Source: AC-32 sp963717725 (GTDB taxonomy: Bacteria; Actinomycetota; Thermoleophilia; Gaiellales; Gaiellaceae). Taken from it: a DNA stretch of 64,000 nucleotides. Position 1 is the first letter of the stretch. Each line of letters opens with the position of its first letter. The DNA lies in assembly GCA_963717725.1 (NCBI GenBank), contig CAVQWS010000003.1:186001-250000 (forward strand), written 5' to 3'. Made by a program: the position numbers and the translations under genes. Below, one piece after another: positions 8,026 through 16,598 of the stretch. The notes beneath the pieces are model-generated. The model was not told the origin of the DNA. It did not search any database and saw nothing but the letters and a program-made list of their open reading frames with translations.

Positions 8026-10233
8026 CTAGGACGGCGTGACGCGGTACGCGTCGAAGACCGCGTCCACGTTACGTAGCGCGGTCAGTAGGGAGCGCAGCGC
8101 CTTCACGTCGCCGACCTCCGCCACGTACCAGTTCTTGGCGAGCTGGTCCTCGACGTGGCCGCCGTATTCGACGATGTTCGCCCCGTGCTCGGCGAAGGTG
8201 CGGGCCACGTCCTCGAGCAGCCGCGGCCGGTCCCAGGAGTCGACCGAGATCTGCACCCGGAAGCTCTGCGTGGCGCCGCCGTCCCAGGAGACCTTGGTGA
8301 ACCGCTCCGGGTTGCGCTTCAGCGCCTTGACGTTCGAGCAGTCCTCGCGGTGGATCGTGATCCCCTTGCCCATCGAGACGTAGCCGACGATCTTGTCGCC
8401 GGGGAGCGGCGTGCAGCACTTCGCCAGCCGCACCAGCACGTCGTCCACGCCGCGCACGTTGATGCCGAAGTTCTCGCTCGAGATTGCGTGCCGGGCCTTC
8501 GGCGCCTTGAGCGGGACTGCCTCTTCCTCGGCGACCTGCTCGGTCTTCAGGCGCTGGATCACCTTGTTCACGATCTGGCCGGGCTGCAGCTTCCCCGAGC
8601 CGAGCGCGAGGTAGAAGTCCTCCGCCTTCTTGAAGCCGCTCTCGCGGATCACCTGCGCGAGCACGGCCGAGCCCTGCAGCTTCTTGTACGGCAGGTTCTG
8701 CTTCTTCAGCGCCGTCTCGAGCGACTCGCGGCCCTTGTGCTCGGTCTCCTCGCGCGTCTCGCGTGAGAACCACTGCCGGATCTTGTTTCGCGCGCGCGAG
8801 GAAGCGGCCAGCGACATCCAGTCGCGGGAGGGGCCGCGGCCGCTCTTCGTGGTCAGGATCTCGACGAAGTCGCCGCTCTTCAGCCGGTAGTGCAGCGGCA
8901 CGATGCGGCCGTTGATCTTTGCGCCGACGGTGCGGTGGCCGACGTCGGTGTGAACGGCATAGGCGAAGTCGATCGGCGTCGAGTTCGACGGCAGTACCTT
9001 GACCTCGCCCTTCGGCGTGAAGACGTAGACCTCGTCGTCGAAGAGGTCGGTGCGGAAGGTCTTGAGGAACTCGCGCGGGTCGGACTCGTCCTCCTGCCAG
9101 TCCATCAGCTGGCGGATCCAGGCGAGCCACTCCTCGTCGGCCTTGGCGTCCTTCTTGCCGCTCTTGTAGCCCCAGTGTGCGGCGACGCCGAACTCGGCCG
9201 TCTCGTGCATCTCGCGCGTGCGCACCTGGATCTCGAGCGGCCGGCCCTCAGGCCCGACCACCGTCGTGTGCAGGGCCTGGTAGCCGTTCAGCTTCGGCAT
9301 CGCGACGTAGTCCTTGAAGCGGCCGGGCATCGGCTTCCAGAGCGAGTGGATCAGCCCAAGCGCGCCGTAGCAGTCGCGCGCCCCCTCCTCGCCGCCGCGC
9401 TCCACGATCACCCGCATCGCGGTCAGGTCGTAGATCTCGTTGAACTCGCGGCCCTTCTTGGCCATCTTGTCGTAGATCGAGAAGAAGTGCTTCGCGCGGC
9501 CCGCGATGTCGGCCGGGATGTCGACCTTCTCGAGCTCGCGCTGGAGCGTCATCGCCGCCTCGCGCACGTGCTCCTCGCGGTCGGCGCGGCGCTCGCTGAC
9601 CATCGCCTTGATCTCCTCGTACTTGCGCGGATGCAGCGTCGCGAAGGCGAGATCCTCGAGCTCCCACTTGAGCTTGTTGATCCCGAGCCGGTGCGCGAGC
9701 GGCGCGTAGACCTCGAGCGTCTCCCTGGCCTTCTGCACCTGCTTCTGCTTGCCCAGGTACTCGATCGTGCGCATGTTGTGCAGCCGGTCGGCGAGCTTGA
9801 TCAGGATCACGCGCACGTCCTGCGCCATCGCCACGATCATCTTGCGGTAGTTCTCGGCCTCGGCCTGCTCGCGGCTCTGGAACTGGATCCGCGTCAGCTT
9901 CGTGACGCCTTCGACCAGCTGCGCGATCTCGTCGCCGAACTCCGCGCGCACTTCCTTGATGTCGGTGCCGGTGTCCTCGACCACGTCGTGCAGCAGCGCG
10001 GCGGCGATCGTCTGCTCGTCGAGGTGGAGCTCGGCGCAGATCTTCGCGGCGCCCCACGGGTGGTGGATGAAGTCCTCGCCCGAGCGCCGCTGCTGGCCCT
10101 CGTGCGCGGCCGCGGCGAACGCGAAGGCCCGCGCGAGCAGGTCGCGGTCGACGTCCTGGTTGTAGGCAGCGACGGCCTCGATCAGCTCGTCGATCAGCTC
10201 CTGATGCTGTTCTGCAGACTCGATGACCGTCAT
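8026..10233 (-). CDS. rel: Bifunctional (p)ppGpp synthetase/hydrolase
   Basis: A 735-residue RelA/SpoT homologue controlling the stringent response. In order: the hydrolase HD domain (HEGQQRRSGEDFIHHP, then LLHDVVEDTG) near residues 45-150; the synthetase domain (YDLTAMRVIV, PKLNGYQALHTTV) near 235-350; the TGS domain (VYVFTPKGEVKVLP) near 385-445; a helical and zinc-finger-like region containing VRLAKCCTPLPGD; and a C-terminal ACT domain (SWDRPRLLEDVARTFAEHG). The HD motif HDVVED is intact, so hydrolysis is expected as well as synthesis. Length is typical of the long actinobacterial Rel. In many Actinobacteria it lies near recJ or secDF genes, and recJ is indeed the next annotated locus on this strand. 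Confidence 0.96.
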   Translation of the reverse strand: MTVIESAEQHQELIDELIEAVAAYNQDVDRDLLARAFAFAAAAHEGQQRRSGEDFIHHPWGAAKICAELHLDEQTIAAALLHDVVEDTGTDIKEVRAEFGDEIAQLVEGVTKLTRIQFQSREQAEAENYRKMIVAMAQDVRVILIKLADRLHNMRTIEYLGKQKQVQKARETLEVYAPLAHRLGINKLKWELEDLAFATLHPRKYEEIKAMVSERRADREEHVREAAMTLQRELEKVDIPADIAGRAKHFFSIYDKMAKKGREFNEIYDLTAMRVIVERGGEEGARDCYGALGLIHSLWKPMPGRFKDYVAMPKLNGYQALHTTVVGPEGRPLEIQVRTREMHETAEFGVAAHWGYKSGKKDAKADEEWLAWIRQLMDWQEDESDPREFLKTFRTDLFDDEVYVFTPKGEVKVLPSNSTPIDFAYAVHTDVGHRTVGAKINGRIVPLHYRLKSGDFVEILTTKSGRGPSRDWMSLAASSRARNKIRQWFSRETREETEHKGRESLETALKKQNLPYKKLQGSAVLAQVIRESGFKKAEDFYLALGSGKLQPGQIVNKVIQRLKTEQVAEEEAVPLKAPKARHAISSENFGINVRGVDDVLVRLAKCCTPLPGDKIVGYVSMGKGITIHREDCSNVKALKRNPERFTKVSWDGGATQSFRVQISVDSWDRPRLLEDVARTFAEHGANIVEYGGHVEDQLAKNWYVAEVGDVKALRSLLTALRNVDAVFDAYRVTPS

Positions 10234-10438
10234 AGGAAAAGTGTACTCAGGGCCTTTCCCGTGGCCGTCGCGCGTAATTCCCCACGCAGGAGGGAAGTCA
10301 TTCAGATCGAACCATGACCCTCGTGCGCAGAAGACGACAAGAGCGAAAGGCGGCGCGGCTGGCGCGAATGCTGGTGGCCCTCGACGGCGCAGCGTGCGAG
10401 CAGCGTCTCTGGCTGCCGCGGCGCGCTCAGCCGGCTCG

Positions 10439-10518
10439 GCTCAGTGCCGCGGGCGGCCGTCGTCCGTCTTGACGTAGCTCAGTGCCGGGGCCGGCCCTCG
10501 TCGGCCGGACGCACGTAG
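10439..10518 (-). repeat. Tandem duplication of a gene 3' end
   Basis: On the minus strand, 10518-10477 reads TAC GTG CGT ... CGG CAC TGA (YVRPADEGRPRH-stop). The next unit, 10476-10439, reads TAC GTC AAG ACG ... CGG CAC TGA (YVKTDDGRPRH-stop). The units are about 38-42 bp and keep the reading pattern through the stop codon. It is a diverged tandem repeat of the 3' end of the small gene. Confidence 0.65.
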
Positions 10519-10673
10519 TTCGGCGGGAACTGTTCGCCCCCGCTGGCCAGCTGCGCCCAAGCGTCGTCGTTCTCGACGGTGCGACCGCTGAGCTCGGGAA
10601 TCCGGTCGCTGCGATCGAAGGGCAAGAACGCAGTCTGCTTCAGCTTCTGCCTCAGCTTCTTGAGCCAGCGCAC
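10479..10673 (-). CDS. 64-residue conserved-looking small protein downstream of recJ
   Basis: The GTG start at 10673 lies 17 bp after the recJ stop on the same strand, so it is probably the distal gene of that operon. It begins RWLKKLRQKLKQTAFLPFD, a basic amphipathic segment, and ends in a polar tail (PPNYVRPADEGRPRH). No family is recognised. The last 14 or so codons including the stop are repeated, diverged, immediately downstream (10439-10476 against 10477-10518). Codon third positions are GC-rich as in neighbours, which supports coding; no Shine-Dalgarno stands out. Confidence 0.55.
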   Translation of the reverse strand: MRWLKKLRQKLKQTAFLPFDRSDRIPELSGRTVENDDAWAQLASGGEQFPPNYVRPADEGRPRH

Positions 10674-10690
10674 ACCCGAATGGTACGTGC

Positions 10691-12553
10691 CTAGGCGGCG
10701 CGCGCGAGCTCGGGCTCGGCCAGCAGCGCGACGAAGCGCTCGGACTCGAGCAGGTGCCGCCTCGCGCCGCCCTGGGTGAGACCGAGCTCGGCGAAGATCG
10801 CGGCCGCGTCGGGATCGCGCGCGTCCTTGTGCCACTCGGCCTTCAGCCACTCACGTCTGGCGATGTAGCGCTCGTCTGCGTCAAACACGTAGCGCACGTT
10901 CAGCTGCGGCGCGACCGTGCCGTTCCACTGGTTGGCCTCGAGCTTGAACGCGACGTCGTAGTGACCGACCCGACGCAGGCGGTCGAGCTGCCGCCCGAGC
11001 CGGAAGGCGATCGCGCTGCCCGCGTCCCGGCCGTCGGCGCGCACGCGGAACTTGAGGTGCTTGCCCTCGCCGACCGCCGCGAGGTCGGCCAGCTCGCAGC
11101 CCGCGAGCAGCAGGGTCACGTTCGGGTTGCCGAGCCCGAAGGGCGCGAGCCGCGCCAGCTCTTCGCAGAGCTCGAGCGTCAGGTCCGGCCCGTGGACGAG
11201 CGCGTCCACGACCGTCGGCTGACGCAGGTCGTCCTCGGCGAGCGCGCCGTCGCCGACCGCGGCGAACGCCTCGGTGAAGGCCGGGACGTTCTCGGGCTTG
11301 ATCGAGAGCCCGGCCGCGGCGGAATGCCCGCCCCAGCGCTCGAGGTGGCCCGCGCACTGTCGCAGCGCGTCATGCAGGTCGAAGCCGGCGATCGAGCGGC
11401 CCGAGCCCTTCCAGTCGCCGTCGGTGCCCGCGATCAGCACGACCGGCCGAGCGTAGCGCTCGACCAGGCGCGAGGCGACGATCCCGATCACGCCTTCGTG
11501 CCAGTCGGCGCCCGCAACCACGTAGGCGCGGCGGCGGTGCTGCTCCTCTGGCCACGACTCGATCTCCTCGACCGCCTCGCGCAGGATCCGCTCCTCGACG
11601 GCCTGCCGGTCGCGGTTGAGCTCCTCGAGCTGTCGCGCGAGCTGCACGGCCTGCTCGCGCTCCTCGGTCAGCAGCAGCTCGAGCGCGGACTCGGGCCTCC
11701 CCAGCCGTCCTGCCGCGTTCAGCCTGGGCGCGAGCCTGAAGCCGATCGTCCCCGCGTCCACCGCCGCCGAGTCGACGCGCGCGACGCGCATCAGCTCCTG
11801 CAGGCCCGGCTTCTGCGTTCGCGCGAGCGAGCGCAGGCCGGCGACGGCGAGGCCGCGGTTCTCGTCCAGGAGCGGCACGACGTCGGCGACCGTCGCGACC
11901 GCGACGAGGTCGAGGTGGCGCGCGAGCGCCTCCGAGTCGGCGCCGAGCAGCGCCTGGCCGAGCTTCCACACCACGCCGGTCCCGCAGAGCTCGCGGAACG
12001 GATAGTCGCCGCGGTAGGGCCCGACGACCGGGCAGGCCGGCAGCTCTTCGCCGGGGCGGTGATGGTCTGTGACGACCACCTCGAGCCCGAGCTCGCGCGC
12101 GTGCGCGACCTCCTCGACCGCGGTCACACCGCAGTCGACGGTCAGCACGAGGCCGACTCCCTCGCCGGCCAGCCGTGTCAGCGTCTCGCCCGAGACCCCG
12201 TAGCCCTCCTCGAAGCGGCTCGGCAGGTGGTACGTAACGTCCGCGCCGAGCTCGCGCAGGACCAGCACCGCGAGCGCGGTCGCGCAAATGCCGTCGGCGT
12301 CGTAGTCGCCATGGACGCAGATCCGCGTCCCCGCCGCGACCGCCGCGCGGATCGCCTCGCACCCCTCACGCATGTCGCCGAGCGCGAACGGGTCGTGCGC
12401 GGGCAGCTCGGCCTCGAGGAAGGCGCGCGCCTGTTGCGGGTCGTCGAAGCCCCTGCGCACGAGCACCGAGGCGAGTACTTCGCTCACCTCGAGCTCGGCC
12501 GCAAGACTCTCGACCTCGCGCCGTTCGCACTCGTTTCGCAGCTGCCACGACAT
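10691..12553 (-). CDS. recJ: Single-stranded-DNA-specific exonuclease RecJ
   Basis: A 620-residue DHH-family 5'-3' exonuclease acting in recombination and mismatch repair. The DHH domain shows VHGDYDADGICATA near residue 80, DCGVTAVEE near 140, and the DHH motif in VVVTDHHRPGEELP near 160. The DHHA1 domain contains RLAPRLNAAGRLGRPESAL and WGGHSAAAGLSI, and an OB-fold-like domain follows (PFGLGNPNVTLLL). These match the metal-binding and catalytic regions of the family, and length is near the bacterial average. The small 64-aa gene follows it; a three-TM protein gene precedes it by about 34 bp. Confidence 0.95.
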   Translation of the reverse strand: MSWQLRNECERREVESLAAELEVSEVLASVLVRRGFDDPQQARAFLEAELPAHDPFALGDMREGCEAIRAAVAAGTRICVHGDYDADGICATALAVLVLRELGADVTYHLPSRFEEGYGVSGETLTRLAGEGVGLVLTVDCGVTAVEEVAHARELGLEVVVTDHHRPGEELPACPVVGPYRGDYPFRELCGTGVVWKLGQALLGADSEALARHLDLVAVATVADVVPLLDENRGLAVAGLRSLARTQKPGLQELMRVARVDSAAVDAGTIGFRLAPRLNAAGRLGRPESALELLLTEEREQAVQLARQLEELNRDRQAVEERILREAVEEIESWPEEQHRRRAYVVAGADWHEGVIGIVASRLVERYARPVVLIAGTDGDWKGSGRSIAGFDLHDALRQCAGHLERWGGHSAAAGLSIKPENVPAFTEAFAAVGDGALAEDDLRQPTVVDALVHGPDLTLELCEELARLAPFGLGNPNVTLLLAGCELADLAAVGEGKHLKFRVRADGRDAGSAIAFRLGRQLDRLRRVGHYDVAFKLEANQWNGTVAPQLNVRYVFDADERYIARREWLKAEWHKDARDPDAAAIFAELGLTQGGARRHLLESERFVALLAEPELARAA

Positions 12554-12587
12554 GGGCAGTCCACGGTACGGAGGCCTTCGGACGGAG

Positions 12588-12869
12588 CTACTCGCGGGGC
12601 AGTTCGAGCCCGAGCAACGAGAGCGCTGCGATCAACGCGAACGCGGCGACGGCGATCCCGGCCACGAGCCACGGCCGTCTCTGCCTCCGGAGCGCCTCCC
12701 AGCCGACCTTCGCCCAGAGGACGGCCAGCCCAGCCGCGGCACCGGCGCAGACGACGATCACCGGCGCCAGCAGTGCCGCGCGCGAGAGCGAGATCTCGAA
12801 GGCCCAGGTCACCGCCAGCACGAGCGCTGCGATGACGAATCCCGACGCGACTGCGGCTTTGGTGCTCAC
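12588..12869 (-). CDS. Small three-TM membrane protein
   Basis: A 93-residue protein starting with GTG at 12869. Three hydrophobic helices are visible: residues 6-25, 30-52 and 69-87, with a basic cytoplasmic-like loop (ALRRQRRPW) between the second and third. No family is recognised. It is upstream of recJ on the same strand and may share its transcript. Confidence 0.65.
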   Translation of the reverse strand: MSTKAAVASGFVIAALVLAVTWAFEISLSRAALLAPVIVVCAGAAAGLAVLWAKVGWEALRRQRRPWLVAGIAVAAFALIAALSLLGLELPRE

Positions 12870-12904
12870 CGGCCGCAGTCTAGAGCGAGGGCTATCCTCC
12901 GCCC

Positions 12905-13360
12905 GTGGACGCGGACAACTACTCGTCCGGGGACGACATCGTCGTCGAGTTCCTGCGTCTCCGCTTCAGCTTCAACGCCGCCGACTTCGCCCAGCGCGTC
13001 TGCGCGGCAGCCTTCCGGCTCGGGCTCGTGGACGAGAACGAGCTCGACGCCGAGGAGACCGAGGACCTCGTCGAGCTGACCGCCGACGGCGTGATCGAGG
13101 AGCCGCGCAGCGAGCTCGGGCGCTACCTCGTGCGCCACTGGGAGCGGCTCTCGCTGGTCGGAGGCGAGTCGCTCGTCTACTGGCTGCGGAAGCTCGTCTT
13201 CCGCGGCGCCTGGCTTGACCACCGCGTCAAGGACGGCCGGCTCGACGTCACCTGGGACGAGGGCGCCGCCGAGTTCGCGTACCTTGAGCCGGGCGGCGAG
13301 CGAGCGCTGCTCGAGCTGGCACCGACGCCCTCCTGGCACGAGCTGCAGTTCAGGCGCTAG
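12905..13360 (+). CDS. Uncharacterised acidic protein, 151 residues
   Basis: Starts at GTG 12905, divergent from the small membrane gene by 35 bp. The protein is acidic (ENELDAEETEDLVELTAD) and mostly helical in appearance, with a C-terminal beta-rich part (RLDVTWDEGAAEFAYLEPGG). It has no signal peptide or TM helix. No family is recognised and no function is assigned. It converges with the MocR regulator, whose stop overlaps its 3' end by 11 bp. Confidence 0.6.
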   Translation: MDADNYSSGDDIVVEFLRLRFSFNAADFAQRVCAAAFRLGLVDENELDAEETEDLVELTADGVIEEPRSELGRYLVRHWERLSLVGGESLVYWLRKLVFRGAWLDHRVKDGRLDVTWDEGAAEFAYLEPGGERALLELAPTPSWHELQFRR

Positions 13361-14744
13361 CGGCTGCGACCGCCTCCGCGAGCCTCGTCACCGCCGCCCT
13401 AATCGCCGGCTCCGACGAGACCCCGTAGCCGAGCAGCAGCGCCGCCTCGCGCCTTGGCCGAACCGAGTGCTCGCCGAGCGTGTAGAGACTGATCCGACGC
13501 GCCAGTGCCTCCTCGCGTATGCGCGCCTCGTCAGAGCCCGGCGGCAGCACGGCGAGGATGTGCAGGCCGGCGGCGATCCCGCGCACCTCGATCTGCGGGA
13601 GCTTGTCCCCCAAGGCGTCGATGAGGACGTCACGCCGGCGACGGTAGCGGAGGCGCATCCGCCGCAGGTGCCGGTCGAGCTCACCCCGCTCGAGGAAGTC
13701 GGCGAAAGCGAGCTGTTCCAGCCGCGGGGGTGCGATCACGGTGTAGAGCACCTCGTCGGCGAGCGGCCGGACGAGCCGCGGCGGCGGGATCAGCCAGCCG
13801 AGGCGCAAGGTCGGGGCGAGCGTCTTGCTCGCCGAGCCGAGGTACGCGACCCGGTCCGGGGAGAGACCCTGCAGTGCGCCGACCGGCGCGCGGTCGTAGC
13901 GGAACTCGGCGTCGTAGTCGTCCTCGGCGACGATCGCGTCGCGCCGCTCGGCCCACTCCAACAGCCGCGCGCGACGCTCAGGCGACAGCACGACGCCGGT
14001 CGGGAACTGATGCGCGGGCGTCACCAGCACCGCATCCGGCCCGGCGGCCTCGAGCGCGTCGACGTCGATTCCCTCGTCGTCGACCGGGATCGAGACGGGG
14101 CGCAGGCCGGTGCGGGCGACAACCTCGCGGATGACGGCGTGCCCGGGGTCCTCGACGCCGATCGACGAGCGGCCCGAACGCCGCAAGGTCGTGCAGAGCA
14201 ACCCGATCGCCTGGGCGAAGCCGCCGCAGACGAAGGCGTGCTCCGCGGTCGCGGAGACCCCGCGCACGCGCCCGAGGTACGAGACGAGCGCCGACCGGAG
14301 CGCCAGGGCGCCACGGACGTCCCCGTAGGCGAGGTCGAGGTCGGGCGCGGCCTTCAGCGCAGCGCGATACGAGGTAAGCCACCTGTCGCGCGGGAAGGCG
14401 GAGTAGTCGGGCAGGTCGGGCCGCAGGTTGTGGGCCGGGTGGTCGGCCTGCGCGGTGACCGCAGGGTCGGGCGAGGCGGCGACGCGCGCGACGCGTGGGC
14501 TCGCGCCTCGGCGGAGCAGCAGGTAACCCTCCGCCCCGAGCTGCGCGTAGGCCCCGACGACGAGCCCGCGCGAGACGCCGAGCTGCGCCGCCAGCGCGCG
14601 AGTCGAGGGCAGGGGCGTTCCCGGCTTCAGCCGTCCCGAGCGCACTGCACCGCGAAGCTGGCTCTCGAGCTGCGACGAGAGCGTCTCGGGCGACCTGCGG
14701 TCGAGCTCGACCAGCAGTTCGCGGGCTTCGCTCAACTGGTCCAC
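13350..14744 (-). CDS. MocR/PdxR-type GntR regulator with aminotransferase domain
   Basis: A 464-residue protein. The N-terminal GntR winged helix contains SQLESQLRGAVRSGRLKPG, LPSTRALAAQLGVSRG and YAQLGAEGYLL. The C-terminal fold-type I aminotransferase-like domain contains FVCGGFAQAIGLLC, VTPAHQFPTG, AEDDYDAEFRY and the PLP lysine region YLGSASKTLAPTLRLGW. This architecture defines MocR regulators, which bind PLP and often control vitamin B6 or GABA genes. PLP synthase genes pdxT and pdxS lie in this window but not adjacent. The GTG at 14744 is preferred because a 12-bp palindrome lies just before it; a TTG at 14780 is an alternative. Confidence 0.88.
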   Translation of the reverse strand: MDQLSEARELLVELDRRSPETLSSQLESQLRGAVRSGRLKPGTPLPSTRALAAQLGVSRGLVVGAYAQLGAEGYLLLRRGASPRVARVAASPDPAVTAQADHPAHNLRPDLPDYSAFPRDRWLTSYRAALKAAPDLDLAYGDVRGALALRSALVSYLGRVRGVSATAEHAFVCGGFAQAIGLLCTTLRRSGRSSIGVEDPGHAVIREVVARTGLRPVSIPVDDEGIDVDALEAAGPDAVLVTPAHQFPTGVVLSPERRARLLEWAERRDAIVAEDDYDAEFRYDRAPVGALQGLSPDRVAYLGSASKTLAPTLRLGWLIPPPRLVRPLADEVLYTVIAPPRLEQLAFADFLERGELDRHLRRMRLRYRRRRDVLIDALGDKLPQIEVRGIAAGLHILAVLPPGSDEARIREEALARRISLYTLGEHSVRPRREAALLLGYGVSSEPAIRAAVTRLAEAVAAASA

Positions 14745-14747
14745 GAA

Positions 14748-14759
14748 ATCGGTACCGAT
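14748..14759. promoter_or_regulatory. 12-bp palindrome before the MocR start, candidate operator
   Basis: ATCGGTACCGAT is perfectly self-complementary and lies 4-15 bp upstream of the chosen GTG start of the MocR gene, between it and the divergent propeller gene. MocR regulators frequently repress their own promoter, so autoregulation is plausible, but the position would overlap the ribosome-binding region. Confidence 0.45.
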
Positions 14760-14838
14760 GTGGACCTTAACAGTGGCCAATAGCGCCTCTAGCCTGCATT
14801 CCGTCAATGCCGGGAAACCGCAGATCGGAGGGGTTCTG

Positions 14839-15762
14839 ATGAGACGGGTCGTGGCCTTCTGCACCAGCATTGTCGCCGGCGGTGTGATCGTCGTCGCCGC
14901 CCTCGCGGCGTCTGGTAGCACGCAGGTCGTGGCGAAGATCGACACGGGCGCCAGCCCCTGCTCGGAGACCGGCGGCTTCGGCAGTGTCTGGGTCGGCGTC
15001 GGGGGCGCCGGAAGCCTGGCGCGCATCGACCCGGCCACGAACGCCGTCACCGGCTCGGTCGACGTCGGCTTCGGCCCGTGCGGGGTCGCGATCGGCGCGG
15101 GGAGCGTCTGGGTGGACGGCTACGGGACGAGCTCCGTGATTCGCGTCGACCCGGCGCGCATGAAGGTGACCAAGCGGATCCCCATGCGCGACCAGATCTG
15201 GGACGTCACGTACGGCGACGCCTCGGTCTGGGCGACGGAGCCGAACCGCGCCTACGTCGACCGGATCAACCCGAAGACGAACAAGGTGGGCCGGCGAATC
15301 CACATCCCGAAGTCCGGGCCCGCGAACCTCCGCTACGGCGGCGGTGCGGTCTGGGTCGGCTCGCTCTTCGGCAACCGGGTCTTCCGCATCGATGCGCGCA
15401 CCAACCGCGTGACGAGCGTGCGGGTCGGCCAGAAGCCGCGCTCGGTCGCGGTGACGAGCAATGCCGTCTGGGTCTCCAACAACGGCTCGAACACCGTCTC
15501 GCGGATCAACCCGAAGACCCGCAAGGTCGTGGCCACGATCCGCGTCGGCCAGGCGCCCGAGAACGCGGCAGTCGCGTCGGACGGAACCGTCTTCGTCCCG
15601 AACGTCGGCTCGGACACGGTCTCGCGCATCGACCCTGCAACGAACACGGTGATCGAGACGATCCCGGTCGGCGCAGGGCCGTTCCCCGCAGCCAGCGCGT
15701 TCGGCGACATTTGGGTCCCGAGCTCCCGCGGCACTGAGGTCTTCCGCCTGCACGTCGGCTGA
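14839..15762 (+). CDS. Exported YVTN/Vgb-type beta-propeller protein
   Basis: A 307-residue protein starting at ATG 14839 after GGAGGGG at good spacing. Residues 1-25 form a signal peptide (CTSIVAGGVIVVAALAASG). About six or seven blades follow, each near 42 residues, with the repeating pattern AVWVSNNGSNTVSRINPKT and VVATIRVGQAPENAAVASDG. This resembles virginiamycin B lyase and YVTN propellers, but the lyase catalytic histidine is not apparent, so an extracytoplasmic binding or structural role is more likely. It is divergent from the MocR gene. Confidence 0.82.
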   Translation: MRRVVAFCTSIVAGGVIVVAALAASGSTQVVAKIDTGASPCSETGGFGSVWVGVGGAGSLARIDPATNAVTGSVDVGFGPCGVAIGAGSVWVDGYGTSSVIRVDPARMKVTKRIPMRDQIWDVTYGDASVWATEPNRAYVDRINPKTNKVGRRIHIPKSGPANLRYGGGAVWVGSLFGNRVFRIDARTNRVTSVRVGQKPRSVAVTSNAVWVSNNGSNTVSRINPKTRKVVATIRVGQAPENAAVASDGTVFVPNVGSDTVSRIDPATNTVIETIPVGAGPFPAASAFGDIWVPSSRGTEVFRLHVG

Positions 15763-15775
15763 GCTTGACCTCAGG

Positions 15776-15801
15776 CTTACGTAAGCATACACTTACGTAA
15801 G
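15776..15801 (+). promoter_or_regulatory. Tandem palindromic operator of the ArsR-type regulator
   Basis: Two identical 10-bp palindromes, CTTACGTAAG at 15776-15785 and 15792-15801, have centres 16 bp apart. The second ends 2 bp before the ATG of the ArsR-family gene. The position and symmetry fit an autoregulatory operator that would block both RNA polymerase and ribosome access. Confidence 0.8.
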
Positions 15802-15803
15802 TC

Positions 15804-16115
15804 ATGGCTTACAGAGACGCCATGGATGCGCTGGGCGACCGAACCCGGCGGGCGATCTTCGAGCAGCTGCGCGAAGGCCCGATGGCGGTCGGCGAGATCG
15901 CGGACGAGCTGCCGGTCAGCCGTCCCGCCGTCTCACAGCACCTGCGCGTGTTGAAGGAGGCCGGCCTCGTGACCGAGCGACGCAACGGCACGCGGCGGAT
16001 CTACCGGCTCGATCCGGACGGGCTGGGAGAGCTCCGCGACTACTTCGACGACTTCTGGAGCGAGGCCCTCGCCGCCTTCAAGGCGATGGCCGAAGACGAG
16101 AGGAGGAACAGATGA
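15804..16115 (+). CDS. ArsR-family winged-helix regulator
   Basis: A 103-residue repressor-like protein. The segment DALGDRTRRAIFEQLREGP leads into the recognition helix region LPVSRPAVSQHLRVLKEAGL and the wing RRNGTRRIYRL. It lacks the metal-binding cysteine motif of ArsR/SmtB, so it belongs to the group paired with SRPBCC proteins. The stop overlaps the ATG of the SRPBCC gene as ATGA. The tandem palindromes immediately upstream are its probable binding sites. Confidence 0.9.
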   Translation: MAYRDAMDALGDRTRRAIFEQLREGPMAVGEIADELPVSRPAVSQHLRVLKEAGLVTERRNGTRRIYRLDPDGLGELRDYFDDFWSEALAAFKAMAEDERRNR

Positions 16116-16585
16116 GCACGCAGGCAAGGGAGACGGAGACAATCAATCGCTCCGTCACGGTGGATTGCGCGGTGGAGCACGCGTTCGCGACGTTCACCGA
16201 GCGGATCAACGACTGGTGGCCGCTCGCCAAGCACTCGATCGACTGGTACGAGACCGGCACCCCGGCCGAAAGCGTCTTCTTCCAGGGCGGCGCGGGCGGC
16301 CAGGTCTACGAGCGCACGAGCAAGGGCGAGGAGCTGAAGTGGGCCGACGTGATTGCCTACGAGCCGCCCCACCGGTTCGTCCTCGCGTGGAGTCCGTACC
16401 GCGACGAGAATCGGCCGAAGACCGAGATCGAGGTGACGTTCACCGACGACGGCGGCAAGACCCGCGTCGAGCTCGTCCACCGCGGCTGGGAGGTCTTCGG
16501 CGCCGAGGCCGCGGAAGCACGCGAGGGCTACAGCGAGGGCTGGAGTTCCCTGCTCGCCGACTACGCCGAGCACACGAACGATTAG
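16112..16585 (+). CDS. SRPBCC (AHSA1/START-like) protein
   Basis: A 157-residue helix-grip protein with the AHSA1 signatures RSVTVDCAVEHAFATFTERI, WWPLAKHSI and IAYEPPHRFVLAW, plus a C-terminal helix GYSEGWSSLLADYAEH. These proteins bind hydrophobic ligands in a large cavity. The ATGA overlap with the ArsR gene makes a two-gene operon in which the regulator probably controls the SRPBCC protein; such pairs are common in Actinobacteria. Ligand unknown. Confidence 0.88.
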   Translation: MSTQARETETINRSVTVDCAVEHAFATFTERINDWWPLAKHSIDWYETGTPAESVFFQGGAGGQVYERTSKGEELKWADVIAYEPPHRFVLAWSPYRDENRPKTEIEVTFTDDGGKTRVELVHRGWEVFGAEAAEAREGYSEGWSSLLADYAEHTND

Positions 16586-16598
16586 ATCAGCGAACCCG

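Noticed and set aside
8890..10317. Long plus-strand open frame opposite rel
   Set aside because: It is antisense to a clear rel gene and has the amino-acid skew (arginine, alanine, leucine, aspartate runs) of a GC-rich shadow frame.
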